From contig CATOTC010000001.1 of assembly GCA_951812975.1 (NCBI GenBank), forward strand, positions 248,001 through 312,000: a DNA stretch of 64,000 nucleotides, read 5' to 3'. Below the pieces are notes generated by a model. It was given only the letters and a program-made list of their open reading frames with translations. It was not told where the DNA came from and ran no database searches. Below, piece by piece: positions 14,403-22,785 of the stretch (its first letter is position 1; every line of letters begins with the position of its first letter). The stretch comes from an uncultured Acidimicrobiales bacterium (GTDB taxonomy: Bacteria > Actinomycetota > Acidimicrobiia > Acidimicrobiales > Aldehydirespiratoraceae). The translations under genes were made by a program, and so were the position numbers.

Positions 14403-15464
14403 CTACGCCTCTTGGTCGGTTTCGTCGCGGATGTCGCCGACGAGGGCCTCGAGGACGTCTTCGAGGGTGACCATTCCGAGCAGGTGTTCGTCGGGCGTCC
14501 GCACGAGGGCCGCGTGGCAACGGTGCAACCGCATCAGGAACATGAGGTCGCGCACCGACTGGTCGGGGTCGACGATGAGCATCCGACGGATCATCTCCAA
14601 CGGAACTTGGTCGAGGTGCGAAGCCCCGTTATCGAGGTCGCCGAGACGGAGCAGATCCTTGGAATGCACGAACCCCACGATGTTGTCGGGCCGAGTGCCC
14701 TGCATCGGAATGCGGCTGTGGCCCGAGGTTGCGACAATCTCTTCGATCTCACGCACTGAGGTTGTGCGCGGCACCGACACCATCGCCGCCGCGGGCACCA
14801 TGATCGACCCGGCCGTACGCGCCCTGAAGTCGAGCACTCCGGCCAGCAGGTCGTGCTCGGTGTCCTCGATCTTCCCCTCCTCGAGCACGCCGTCGAACAG
14901 CGTGTGGAACTCGTTGACGGTGAGCGCCGTGTTGATCTCGTCCACCGGCTCTGTCCCGAGCATCCTGACGATGCCGTTGGAGACGGTGTTGAGCGTCCAC
15001 ACCACCGGTTTGAACACCGCCAGGTAGAAGGCGTGGATCGGGGCGATCACCCGGGCGACGCGTTCGGGGTTGGCGATGGCCAGATTCTTGGGGAGCATCT
15101 CCCCCACGACCATGTGCGCTGTGACAACGAGCCCCATGGACACCACGAATGAGATTGTGTGGAGCACGCCGCCGGGAAGCTCCACGAACGTCTCGACCGC
15201 CGATTCGATCAGCGAAGCCACCACCGGCTCGGCCACATAGCCGAGACCAAGGGACGCCATGGTGATTCCGAGCTGGGCACCGACCAACTGCGGCTGCAGG
15301 TCCTGAACGGCTTCGAGGGCTGCCGAAGCACCGGCGTCGTCGCCGTTCTCCGCCATCGGTTCCAGCCTCGTCACCCGACTCGCCAACAAGGCGAATTCCG
15401 CGGCGACGAAGAACCCGTTGACGACGATCAACAGGACGGAGACTGCGAGGAGGCCGACGGTCAT
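14403..15464 (-). CDS. CNNM/CorC-type membrane protein with CBS pair (HlyC/TerC-like)
   Basis: This 353-aa protein has an N-terminal CNNM (DUF21) membrane domain with about four helices (FFVAAEFALLASR, QLGITMASLGLGYVAEP, VVGEMLPKNLAIANPE) and a cytoplasmic CBS pair (IMVPAAAMVSVP, GFVHSKDLL, LGMVTLEDVLEALVGDI). No complete CorC/HlyC C-terminal domain follows. CNNM proteins are implicated in Mg2+ or other cation efflux. The ATG at 15464 overlaps the stop of the upstream paralogue by 4 bp, so the pair is translationally coupled and may form a hetero-oligomer. Confidence 0.88.
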   Translation of the reverse strand: MTVGLLAVSVLLIVVNGFFVAAEFALLASRVTRLEPMAENGDDAGASAALEAVQDLQPQLVGAQLGITMASLGLGYVAEPVVASLIESAVETFVELPGGVLHTISFVVSMGLVVTAHMVVGEMLPKNLAIANPERVARVIAPIHAFYLAVFKPVVWTLNTVSNGIVRMLGTEPVDEINTALTVNEFHTLFDGVLEEGKIEDTEHDLLAGVLDFRARTAGSIMVPAAAMVSVPRTTSVREIEEIVATSGHSRIPMQGTRPDNIVGFVHSKDLLRLGDLDNGASHLDQVPLEMIRRMLIVDPDQSVRDLMFLMRLHRCHAALVRTPDEHLLGMVTLEDVLEALVGDIRDETDQEA

Positions 15465-16762
15465 GACGTGGCCTGCCTTGGCGCCACTACCCTCACCGAG
15501 GCGACGCGCAGTCGCTCCATCGCCACCACTTCGAGGCGCCAACCGTCGACCGTGCAGATCTCACCCGGTTCGGGGATCTGCCCGAGCCGGTCCAGCACGA
15601 GCCCTGCGAGCGTCTCATACTCTCCTTCGGGCATCACGAAACCGGTAATGTCGCGAACTTCGTCGGGGTGCAACGACGCCGGGACCACCGTCGAGCCGCT
15701 CGCTTCGACCTTGGTCAAAGCGGCGGATTGCGGGTCGTATTCGTCGTCGATCTCCCCGACTATCTCCTCGAGCACGTCTTCGAGTGTGATGATCCCCGCG
15801 GTGCCGCCGTGCTCGTCGATCACCACCGCCAGCTGCTGCCCGCCCTCGCGAAGGTCTACCAGCAGATCATCAAGCGCACGGGCTTCGGGCACACCGAGAA
15901 CGGGCGCCATCAGAGTCATCACCTGGGTCGTCTCGCGAGCTTCGACCGCGACTGTGTGGACCGACTTCACATGGACCACTCCGACCACGTCGTCGAGACC
16001 GTCGCCCATCACCGGAAAGCGCGAGTGCCCGGATTCGACCGCCAACGAGACCAGGGTGTCGATCGTCGCGGCCTTGTCGATGGTCACCATGGCCACTCTC
16101 GGCACCATGGCGTCATCCGCGGACTTGTCCGCCAGGCGAATGGACCGAGTCAGCAGCTCGACCTCGCCCGCATCGAGGGTGCCCTTCTCGCCCGACGAGC
16201 GGATTAGCAGTTCGATCTCGGTGCGGTCGCGTACCGGTTCGAGCTCATCGGTCGGTTCGACGCCCAGCGCCCGGGTCAGTCTCAGCGCCAGCCCGTCGAG
16301 CAGTGCCACGAGGGGTCGGGCCAGGATCCCGTAGACCGCCGTCGGCCGGGCCAGCAGGGTTGAGGCTTCCAGTGGATGGCTCGTCGCCAGGGACTTCGGA
16401 ACCAACTCGCCGATCACCATCTGCACGACTGTGGCGATCAACAACGCCAGCACGATCGACCACGCCTGGGAGTCAACCCCCGAAACCTGTTCCAGCAACG
16501 GTTCGATGGCGGAGGCGACTGCCGGCTCGGCCACCGCGCCCAGCAGCAGCGAGGTGACCGTGATACCGAGTTGCGCGCCCGACAGGTGATAGGAGAGCCG
16601 GCTCAGCAGGCGTTGGACCTGTCGGGCTGAACCCGCGTCTTTGGCACGCTCGTCAACCTTCGTACGATCAACTGAAACCAGTGCGAATTCGACTGCCACG
16701 AAACCCGCGTTGGCCACAATCAAGCCCAGCGCGGCGAACAGACGCAGGGCGGTGGCTATCAC
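15461..16762 (-). CDS. CNNM/CorC-type membrane protein with CBS pair and CorC domain
   Basis: This 433-aa paralogue has the CNNM domain (VANAGFVAVEFALVSVDR, HLSGAQLGITVTSLLLGAVAEP, VIGELVPKSLATSHP), the CBS pair (AMVPRVAMVTID, VVGVVHVKSV, TAGIITLEDVLEEIVGEI) and a C-terminal CorC/HlyC domain (GLVLDRLGQIPEPGE, VDGWRLEVVAMERLRV). The start is a GTG at 16762; the open frame runs on to 17581 only as antisense of the ABC gene. The first codon is only about 30 bp from the divergent ABC exporter ORF, so the promoters must overlap. Confidence 0.88.
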   Translation of the reverse strand: MIATALRLFAALGLIVANAGFVAVEFALVSVDRTKVDERAKDAGSARQVQRLLSRLSYHLSGAQLGITVTSLLLGAVAEPAVASAIEPLLEQVSGVDSQAWSIVLALLIATVVQMVIGELVPKSLATSHPLEASTLLARPTAVYGILARPLVALLDGLALRLTRALGVEPTDELEPVRDRTEIELLIRSSGEKGTLDAGEVELLTRSIRLADKSADDAMVPRVAMVTIDKAATIDTLVSLAVESGHSRFPVMGDGLDDVVGVVHVKSVHTVAVEARETTQVMTLMAPVLGVPEARALDDLLVDLREGGQQLAVVIDEHGGTAGIITLEDVLEEIVGEIDDEYDPQSAALTKVEASGSTVVPASLHPDEVRDITGFVMPEGEYETLAGLVLDRLGQIPEPGEICTVDGWRLEVVAMERLRVASVRVVAPRQATS

Positions 16763-16792
16763 AATCTCAGAATGTAGCCGTAGGTTGTCACG

Positions 16793-18694
16793 ATGACTGC
16801 TGTGCGTTCTGTCTGTGAATCTGTGGGGCTCTCGGAGATTGCGTCGCGGGCCACACGTCCTGTCATGGCGAGTCGATACGCCGAACCGGCCTGTGGTATC
16901 GATCCTGATGGTTCGAAGGGTTGGCTTCGCAGGGTATGGCCCGTGGTATGGCAGCAGAAGTACGTCTTCGTCAGCGGCATCGGTTTCGGGTTGCTGGCAA
17001 CTGCCGCCACGGTGCTCGTGCCTCTGACCGTCGGGCGCGGCATCGATGCCATCGTCGCCGGCGACACTCCCACGCCCTATGTGATCACCCTGTTCGTGCT
17101 TGCGATGATGCGTTTCGGGTTTGGTTTCGGGTATCGCTTCAACCTCTTCAGGGCCGCTCTGCAGATTGAGAACGACCTTCGGAATCTGATCTTCGCACGG
17201 CTCACGGAACTGTCGTTCAGCTACTGGGACCGGGTACAGAGCGGCCAGATCATCAGTCGTGCCAACACCGACATCCGTTCGATCCAGCTGCTCTTCGCCT
17301 TCGGGCCGTTGATTGCGATGCAACTCGTGCTGTTGACGATGGCCCTGGTCGTGATGCTGGTGACAGACATCGCCCTCACAGTCGTTGCGTTGGCCGGCCT
17401 GCCGCTGGTGTTCATCATCGGTGTGAAGCTGCGAAAAGTGATCTTTCCGCTCTCCTGGGTGGCTCAGGCCCGCCAAGCCGAAGTGGCCACGATTGTCGAC
17501 GAGAACATCCAAGGCGCTCGTGTCGTGAAGGCTTTCGCGCAGGAGTCCGAGCAGGTGCAGACGTTGGCGATGGCATCGCACCGGCTTCGCTGGGTCGGTG
17601 TCGAGGTGGCCCGCACACGTGCCCGTTATGCCCCTGCGATGGAGGCTCTGCCGCGGCTGGGACTGGCGCTGGTGCTGTGGTACGGAGGCATCCAGACCAT
17701 CGACGGCGATATCCAGATAGGTGACTTGGTGGTGTTCAGCACCTACGTCGTGCTGTTGGCCACACCCTTCCGAATGGTCGGGTTCATGCTCCTGCAGTGG
17801 CAGCGCGCCGCGGCCGCAGCGCTGCGCGTGTACGAGATTCTTGATGAGCAGCCTGCGGTGGTCGAACCTGCCGATCCGGCGCCTCTCCGGGAGCCGCAGG
17901 GACGGATCGATTTCGAGAATGTGTCCTTCTCGTATCCGGGTTCGGACGGTTCGCTGGTGCTCGATCAGATGAGCTTCACGGTTGAACCGGGTGAGACGAT
18001 CGCCATCGTCGGTCCGACTGGATGCGGAAAATCGACGGTCACCCGGTTGATTCCCCGCTTCTACGACAGCGATTCGGGTGTGATTCGTATCGACGGCACC
18101 GACATCACCGAGGTGTCGCTCACGGATCTGCGCAATGCCGTCAATGTGGTGACCGACGATCCGTTCCTGTTCGACACCAGCGTGTACGACAATGTCGCGT
18201 TCGCCCGCCCGACAGCGGAACCCGACGTCGTCGACGCGGCCATAGCCGACGCCGCTGCTTCAGAGTTCGTCGCCCAACTGCCCGACGGCGTGTTGACCGA
18301 GGTGGGCGAGCGGGGTTTCTCGCTGTCGGGAGGCCAGCGTCAGCGAATCGCCCTGGCGCGGGGACTGTTGGCCGATCCCACCGTGCTGGTGCTCGACGAT
18401 GCCACCAGCGCCATCGACGTGACCGTCGAGCAGAGGATCCATGACGCCGTGCGGCGACGGCGCTCGAACCGCACAACGATTCTCATCGCACATCGACTGT
18501 CGACAATCGCCCTTGCTGACCGGGTGCTGCTGATGGACCAAGGGCGGATCGTCGCAGCCGGCGACCACTATGAGCTGTTGTCGAGCAACCCTGCCTACGC
18601 CTCGATCCTCGCGGACACCACGACAGACGCCGCTGTCGGTGACGATCTCGGCTCCTCGAACGGCTCCGGCCCGGACCATACCGGGACCCGCTGA
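16793..18694 (+). CDS. ABC exporter subunit with degenerate ATPase site (membrane + ATP-binding)
   Basis: This 633-aa half-transporter has an ABC exporter transmembrane domain (six helices, about residues 60-350) and a nucleotide-binding domain. Walker A is GPTGCGKS (about 405) and the signature LSGGQRQ (about 511) is intact, but the Q-loop reads VTDDPFLF instead of PQEPF and Walker B is VLDDATSAID with Asp in place of the catalytic Glu. This is the pattern of the non-canonical subunit in heterodimeric exporters. The start may instead be the ATG at 16865 (MASRYAEP); neither has a good ribosome-binding site. It overlaps the next subunit by one base (TGATG). Confidence 0.93.
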   Translation: MTAVRSVCESVGLSEIASRATRPVMASRYAEPACGIDPDGSKGWLRRVWPVVWQQKYVFVSGIGFGLLATAATVLVPLTVGRGIDAIVAGDTPTPYVITLFVLAMMRFGFGFGYRFNLFRAALQIENDLRNLIFARLTELSFSYWDRVQSGQIISRANTDIRSIQLLFAFGPLIAMQLVLLTMALVVMLVTDIALTVVALAGLPLVFIIGVKLRKVIFPLSWVAQARQAEVATIVDENIQGARVVKAFAQESEQVQTLAMASHRLRWVGVEVARTRARYAPAMEALPRLGLALVLWYGGIQTIDGDIQIGDLVVFSTYVVLLATPFRMVGFMLLQWQRAAAAALRVYEILDEQPAVVEPADPAPLREPQGRIDFENVSFSYPGSDGSLVLDQMSFTVEPGETIAIVGPTGCGKSTVTRLIPRFYDSDSGVIRIDGTDITEVSLTDLRNAVNVVTDDPFLFDTSVYDNVAFARPTAEPDVVDAAIADAAASEFVAQLPDGVLTEVGERGFSLSGGQRQRIALARGLLADPTVLVLDDATSAIDVTVEQRIHDAVRRRRSNRTTILIAHRLSTIALADRVLLMDQGRIVAAGDHYELLSSNPAYASILADTTTDAAVGDDLGSSNGSGPDHTGTR

Positions 18695-20610
18695 TGTTCG
18701 CGGTCGGGGGTGGATTTGGTCCACGAAGCGGTGCTCCCACTTCGATGGAGGCCAACGCGGCGGCAGGGCTCCCCCACGCGGACGTCCCCGGGGACTTGCG
18801 GGAGAAGGTCATCAAGGTCCTCGAGCATGAACCTGAGCACAAGATTGCCGAGGTCCCGTGGAGACACGACCAATGGGACCGGCGACCGTTCACCCTGATC
18901 CGGTTCCTGTGGCCGCACCGGTTCCGGCTGGCGGCAGCAATCGTGCTGGTGCTGATCGAGACGGTCGCCCTGCAGATGGGGCCCGTCCTCACCCAGATCG
19001 GTATCGATGACGGTGTCCGCCAGGGTCGACGCGGAGTTCTCGTAACCGCTGCGGTCGTGTATGTCGCGTCGGTGTTCGTGGCGGGCGCGCTCGGCCGTGC
19101 GCGGGTCGCATACACCGGAAATCTCGGTGAGCGTCTCAACGACAACCTGCGGATCCGGGTCTTCAGCCACATGCAGCGCCAGAGCATCGACTATTACAAC
19201 GAGGAGAAGGCCGGCGTCCTCATCACCCGAATGACCTCAGACATCGAGGCACTCGCCGTCCTGTTCCAGGAGGGCATCGTGAACCTGCTGGTGCAGATCT
19301 TCACCCTGCTGGTGATCACCAGTGCGCTGTTCTTCTACGACCCCCTTCTGGCAATAATCACCCTGGCGGTGGCGATACCACCCACGTTGATCACCTCGCT
19401 GTGGTTCCGTGACGTTTCGGCCCGTTCCTATCTGGTCGTGCGCGACCGGATAGCCGCGTTGCTCGCCAACCTTGCCGAGTCACTCGCCGGTATCCGTGTG
19501 ATCGCCGCCCACAACCGCCGCTCGGTCAACCTGGCGATGCACAGCGATCTGGTCGGTGAGCACCGTGACGGGGCGGTGACCGCGGCGAAAGCCAACTCCA
19601 CGTACGCTCCGGCGACTGAGTTCGTGGGAATCTGCACGCAGGCGGCGCTGCTCGGAGTGGGCGGGGCGATGGTTGTCAACGGACGCATCAGCATCGGCGA
19701 GATGGCCGCTTTCCTGCTGTTCCTCACCTCGTTCTTCGCCCCGATCCAGACGCTCGTCCAGCTGTACAACTCCTATCAGCAGGGCGGTGCAGCCATCGTG
19801 AAACTGCGTGAGATGCTGGGCACCGAGCCCACAGTCGTCCAGGCCCCTGATGCCTACGAGCTGCCTCCGATCAACGGCGAGATCGAGCTTCGCGACGTTA
19901 CTTTCGGGTATGCCGATGAGCGTCCGGTGCTTCACAACGTCTCACTGCGCATCGAGCCTGGAGAGACGGTCGCCTTCGTCGGAGAGACCGGCGCCGGGAA
20001 GTCGACTGTCGCGCAACTGTTGATGCGTTTCTACGACCCGCAACAGGGATCACTGCTGATCGACGGACACGACCTCCGCTCCGTCGAGATCGCCAGCCTG
20101 CGTTCACAACTCGGGGTCGTTCCCCAAGAGCCGTTCCTGTTCGCCGGTGTGGTTCGTGACAACCTCGCGTTCGCCCAGCCGGATGCGAGCGACCTCACTT
20201 TGTGGGCGGCGTTGCAGGCTGTGGGGATAGACGATCTCGTGGAACGGCTCGGTGGGCTCGACGCGGTGGTGCATGAACGGGGAGCATCCCTGTCTGCTGG
20301 TGAGCGACAACTCTTGGCGCTGGCGCGTGCCCTGGTCGCCCGGCCTCGAGTGTTGATTCTCGACGAGGCGACCAGCAACCTCGACCTCGTCTCGGAATCG
20401 CGGGTGGAAGTGGCCCTCGATGTCGTGCTTGAGAGCCGCACCGCGGTGATCATCGCGCATCGGTTGGCTACGGCTCGTCGGGCTGACCGGATCGCGGTGG
20501 TTCACGACGGTGAGATCGTCGAACTCGGTTCGCATGACGAGTTGGTGGCCCTGGGACAGCAATATGCCGCGATGTATGCGACGTGGGTAGACCACGGTGG
20601 GGCAAAATGA
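18694..20610 (+). CDS. ABC exporter subunit, catalytic partner (membrane + ATP-binding)
   Basis: This 638-aa partner has six transmembrane helices and a nucleotide-binding domain with canonical Walker A GETGAGKST (about 429), Q-loop PQEPFLF, Walker B LILDEATSNLD (about 556) and H-loop IAHRLAT. Its signature motif is altered to LSAGERQ (about 532). Combined with the subunit upstream, one composite ATP site is canonical and one is degenerate, as in TM287/288-type exporters and the mycobacterial Rv1272c/Rv1273c pair. The substrate (lipid or drug) cannot be read from sequence. About 70 N-terminal residues precede the first helix. Confidence 0.93.
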   Translation: MFAVGGGFGPRSGAPTSMEANAAAGLPHADVPGDLREKVIKVLEHEPEHKIAEVPWRHDQWDRRPFTLIRFLWPHRFRLAAAIVLVLIETVALQMGPVLTQIGIDDGVRQGRRGVLVTAAVVYVASVFVAGALGRARVAYTGNLGERLNDNLRIRVFSHMQRQSIDYYNEEKAGVLITRMTSDIEALAVLFQEGIVNLLVQIFTLLVITSALFFYDPLLAIITLAVAIPPTLITSLWFRDVSARSYLVVRDRIAALLANLAESLAGIRVIAAHNRRSVNLAMHSDLVGEHRDGAVTAAKANSTYAPATEFVGICTQAALLGVGGAMVVNGRISIGEMAAFLLFLTSFFAPIQTLVQLYNSYQQGGAAIVKLREMLGTEPTVVQAPDAYELPPINGEIELRDVTFGYADERPVLHNVSLRIEPGETVAFVGETGAGKSTVAQLLMRFYDPQQGSLLIDGHDLRSVEIASLRSQLGVVPQEPFLFAGVVRDNLAFAQPDASDLTLWAALQAVGIDDLVERLGGLDAVVHERGASLSAGERQLLALARALVARPRVLILDEATSNLDLVSESRVEVALDVVLESRTAVIIAHRLATARRADRIAVVHDGEIVELGSHDELVALGQQYAAMYATWVDHGGAK

Positions 20611-20625
20611 GCGCAGGATGAAGCC

Positions 20626-21348
20626 ATGAACGTCGAGCCTGAGATCATTCTGGCCGCTGTGGCGATCATGGCGGTGGCGTCCTGCGTGCAGGGTTCGATC
20701 GGGTTCGGTTGCGGCCTGCTCGCCATTCCCCTCTTTGCTCTGCTCGACCCGGATCTGGTCCCGGGACCGATCTTCGTCGGCAACGCGGTGCTGACGACTT
20801 CCACCGCGCTGCGCGAACGCCAAGACATCGACTGGTCGGCGGTCAGATGGGCGACCGCGGGCCGCCTCCCCGGAACCATTGTGGGTTCGCTGGTGTTGGC
20901 GCGTGCAACCGACACGAGCCTGCAACTACTGGTGGCCATCGTGATCCTGGTGGCTGTTGCCTTGTCGGTCGGCCCGCTGAGAGTCCCGACCAACGCTTCG
21001 ACACTGTTCGGCGCGGGAAGCTTCTCGGGCTTCAGTTCCACTTCGGTGGGTTTCGGTGGACCGCCGATGGCGTTGCTGTTGCAGCATCGGCCCGGCCCGC
21101 AGTTCCGTTCGACCATGGGCACGTACTTCACTGTGGGGCTGTTGATGGTGGTGCCTGGGATCGCGCTCGCAGGGCGGCTCGGAGTCGACGAGCTGCTCGT
21201 CGGTGCCGCGCTGGTCCCCGGGGCGTTCGCAGGTTTCGCCGCCTCGGGACCGCTGCGCAGACACGTCGATGCCCGCAGTCTGGCTCCGATCGTGCTGGCC
21301 GGGGCGACGGTTGCGGCCGTCGCTCTGCTCGTGCGGGTGTTCGGCTGA
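20626..21348 (+). CDS. TauE/SafE family membrane permease
   Basis: This 240-aa protein has the DUF81/TauE-SafE layout of two related membrane halves: SCVQGSIGFGCGLLAIPLFALLDP near the N-terminus and GFSSTSVGFGGPPMALLLQ (about 125-145) in the second half. About seven helices are predicted. Family members export sulfite, sulfonates or other anions. It starts 15 bp after the ABC exporter pair, and its stop overlaps the next ATG (TGATG), so it belongs to the same transcription unit. Confidence 0.88.
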   Translation: MNVEPEIILAAVAIMAVASCVQGSIGFGCGLLAIPLFALLDPDLVPGPIFVGNAVLTTSTALRERQDIDWSAVRWATAGRLPGTIVGSLVLARATDTSLQLLVAIVILVAVALSVGPLRVPTNASTLFGAGSFSGFSSTSVGFGGPPMALLLQHRPGPQFRSTMGTYFTVGLLMVVPGIALAGRLGVDELLVGAALVPGAFAGFAASGPLRRHVDARSLAPIVLAGATVAAVALLVRVFG

Positions 21349-22157
21349 TGATCGACGAACACCCGGACACGCCCGCTTCCGCGATTCTGGACCTGCGCGG
21401 GGTGCAGCGTTCGATCGACGGCGTGGAGATATTGCGTGACATCGACTGGCGTGTCGAGCCTCAGCAGCACTGGGTGGTGTTGGGCCCCAACGGTTGCGGG
21501 AAGACGACCCTGATGCAGATTGCCTCAATGTGGCTGCATCCCTCCGCCGGCGAGGTGGAGGTGCTCGGTCAGCGGCTCGGGCACACCGATGTCCGCACTC
21601 TGCGGTCACGCATCGGGTTCTGCAGCGCTGCTCTGGCGAAGATGCTTCGTCCGCACCTGCTGGTATCCGACGTGGTGATGACCGCGCTGAACGCGGCGTT
21701 GGAACCTTGGTGGCACACCTACAGCGATGACGACCGCACCCGGGCCCAGGCGTTGCTTGATCGAGTCGGGGCAGGCCATCTGAGCGGGCGGCGCTTCGGA
21801 GTGTGTTCAGACGGTGAGCGGCAGCGGGTGCTGATGGCGCGTTCGTTGATGACCGACCCGGCGCTGGTGCTGCTCGACGAGCCGACCGCGGCGCTCGACC
21901 TCGCAGGGCGGGAACAGTTCGTCTCGATGCTCAACGATCTGGCGACAGATCCCGCCAACCCACCGATGGTGTTGGTGACCCATCATGTCGAAGAGATCCC
22001 GGACCGGTTCACCCACTGCCTGCTGCTTCGTGACGGCCGCATTCTGGCCCGGGGTCCGATGGCCGAGGTGCTCACAGACGAACTGCTCAGTTCCTGTTTC
22101 GGTCTGCCCCTCGTTATCGAGCAGCGGAACCGCCGGTGGTCGGCGTGGACGAACTGA
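21348..22157 (+). CDS. Stand-alone ABC ATPase (YlmA-like)
   Basis: This 269-aa single ABC ATPase has Walker A GPNGCGKTT (about 45), signature CSDGERQRV (about 151; variant of LSGGQ), Walker B VLLLDEPTAALD (about 174) and H-loop VTHHVEEIP. It has no membrane domain and no duplicated ATPase domain. The start is the ATG overlapping the TauE/SafE stop; the same frame is open far upstream but only as an out-of-frame shadow. It may power an unlinked permease. Its last 44 bases overlap the convergent thiamine pyrophosphokinase gene. Confidence 0.88.
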   Translation: MIDEHPDTPASAILDLRGVQRSIDGVEILRDIDWRVEPQQHWVVLGPNGCGKTTLMQIASMWLHPSAGEVEVLGQRLGHTDVRTLRSRIGFCSAALAKMLRPHLLVSDVVMTALNAALEPWWHTYSDDDRTRAQALLDRVGAGHLSGRRFGVCSDGERQRVLMARSLMTDPALVLLDEPTAALDLAGREQFVSMLNDLATDPANPPMVLVTHHVEEIPDRFTHCLLLRDGRILARGPMAEVLTDELLSSCFGLPLVIEQRNRRWSAWTN

Positions 22158-22785
22158 TCGCGAGGACCACGCCCGATTCGACCCTGATCGTCGGCGCGTC
22201 GACGACGGCCTCATTGGAGATCCCGAGAGCTACCAGCGGGGGGAGGTCGCCGTCCACGAGCGGGTATCTCAAGTTGGTGGTGGTCACGCCCTCGGCGGTT
22301 GCACCCACTGCGTGGAGTGCCAGCGCCTCGCCTGCGACCAGCGGAATCCTTCGCTGGTCACCGCCGTGCACAACCCACACCCGATGCTCTCCGACCACCG
22401 CATCAATGTCGGCTTGTCGCCAACGCGGCGACGCCAGCACCAGCAGGTTCGCGAGTTGATGATCGAGACGTCCGCCGTCGCGCAGCAGCACCTGAACCCG
22501 TTTAGCCCCGCTGGAGATCGCCGCGGTCAGGGCGAGTTCAAGGTCCGACTCGTCCTTGTCGCGCCGGTGTTGTTGGATCTCTGCGCCGCCCGCAGAGGCA
22601 TCCGACAGTGCCTCCGGCGAGACGGAGTCCAGGTCGCCGACCACCAGGTCGACGGATCGGCCCGCTTGCAGCAGCACTTCGAGCCCTGCGTCGGCCGCGA
22701 TCACAAGGTCGGTCTGCGGGGCGCGTTCAACGGCGCCGAGAGGTGCACCCGAGGCGACTACCAGGGCACTGCTCACGGCACGCAT
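22114..22785 (-). CDS. Thiamine pyrophosphokinase-like protein
   Basis: This 223-aa protein has the thiamine diphosphokinase pattern: VIAADAGLE, the acidic VVGDLDSVS (about 46-54), RDKDESDLELAL (about 72-83) and GGRLDHQLANLL (about 103-114). It should convert thiamine and ATP to thiamine diphosphate and AMP. The C-terminal thiamine-binding half is shorter and less conserved. It overlaps the upstream membrane gene by one base (TGATG) and the convergent ABC ATPase gene by 44 bp. An actinobacterial membrane-linked TPK-domain protein (SteA-like) is unlikely because no transmembrane helix is present. Confidence 0.82.
   Translation of the reverse strand: MRAVSSALVVASGAPLGAVERAPQTDLVIAADAGLEVLLQAGRSVDLVVGDLDSVSPEALSDASAGGAEIQQHRRDKDESDLELALTAAISSGAKRVQVLLRDGGRLDHQLANLLVLASPRWRQADIDAVVGEHRVWVVHGGDQRRIPLVAGEALALHAVGATAEGVTTTNLRYPLVDGDLPPLVALGISNEAVVDAPTIRVESGVVLAISSSTPTTGGSAAR

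Noticed and set aside
15159..16334. 391-aa plus-strand ORF across the CNNM genes
   Set aside because: It is antisense to two well-supported membrane proteins and shows Ser/Arg-rich composition typical of shadow frames in GC-rich DNA.
16763..17581. N-terminal extension of the upstream CNNM protein
   Set aside because: The open frame is antisense to the ABC exporter gene, and the family N-terminus starts at the GTG at 16762.
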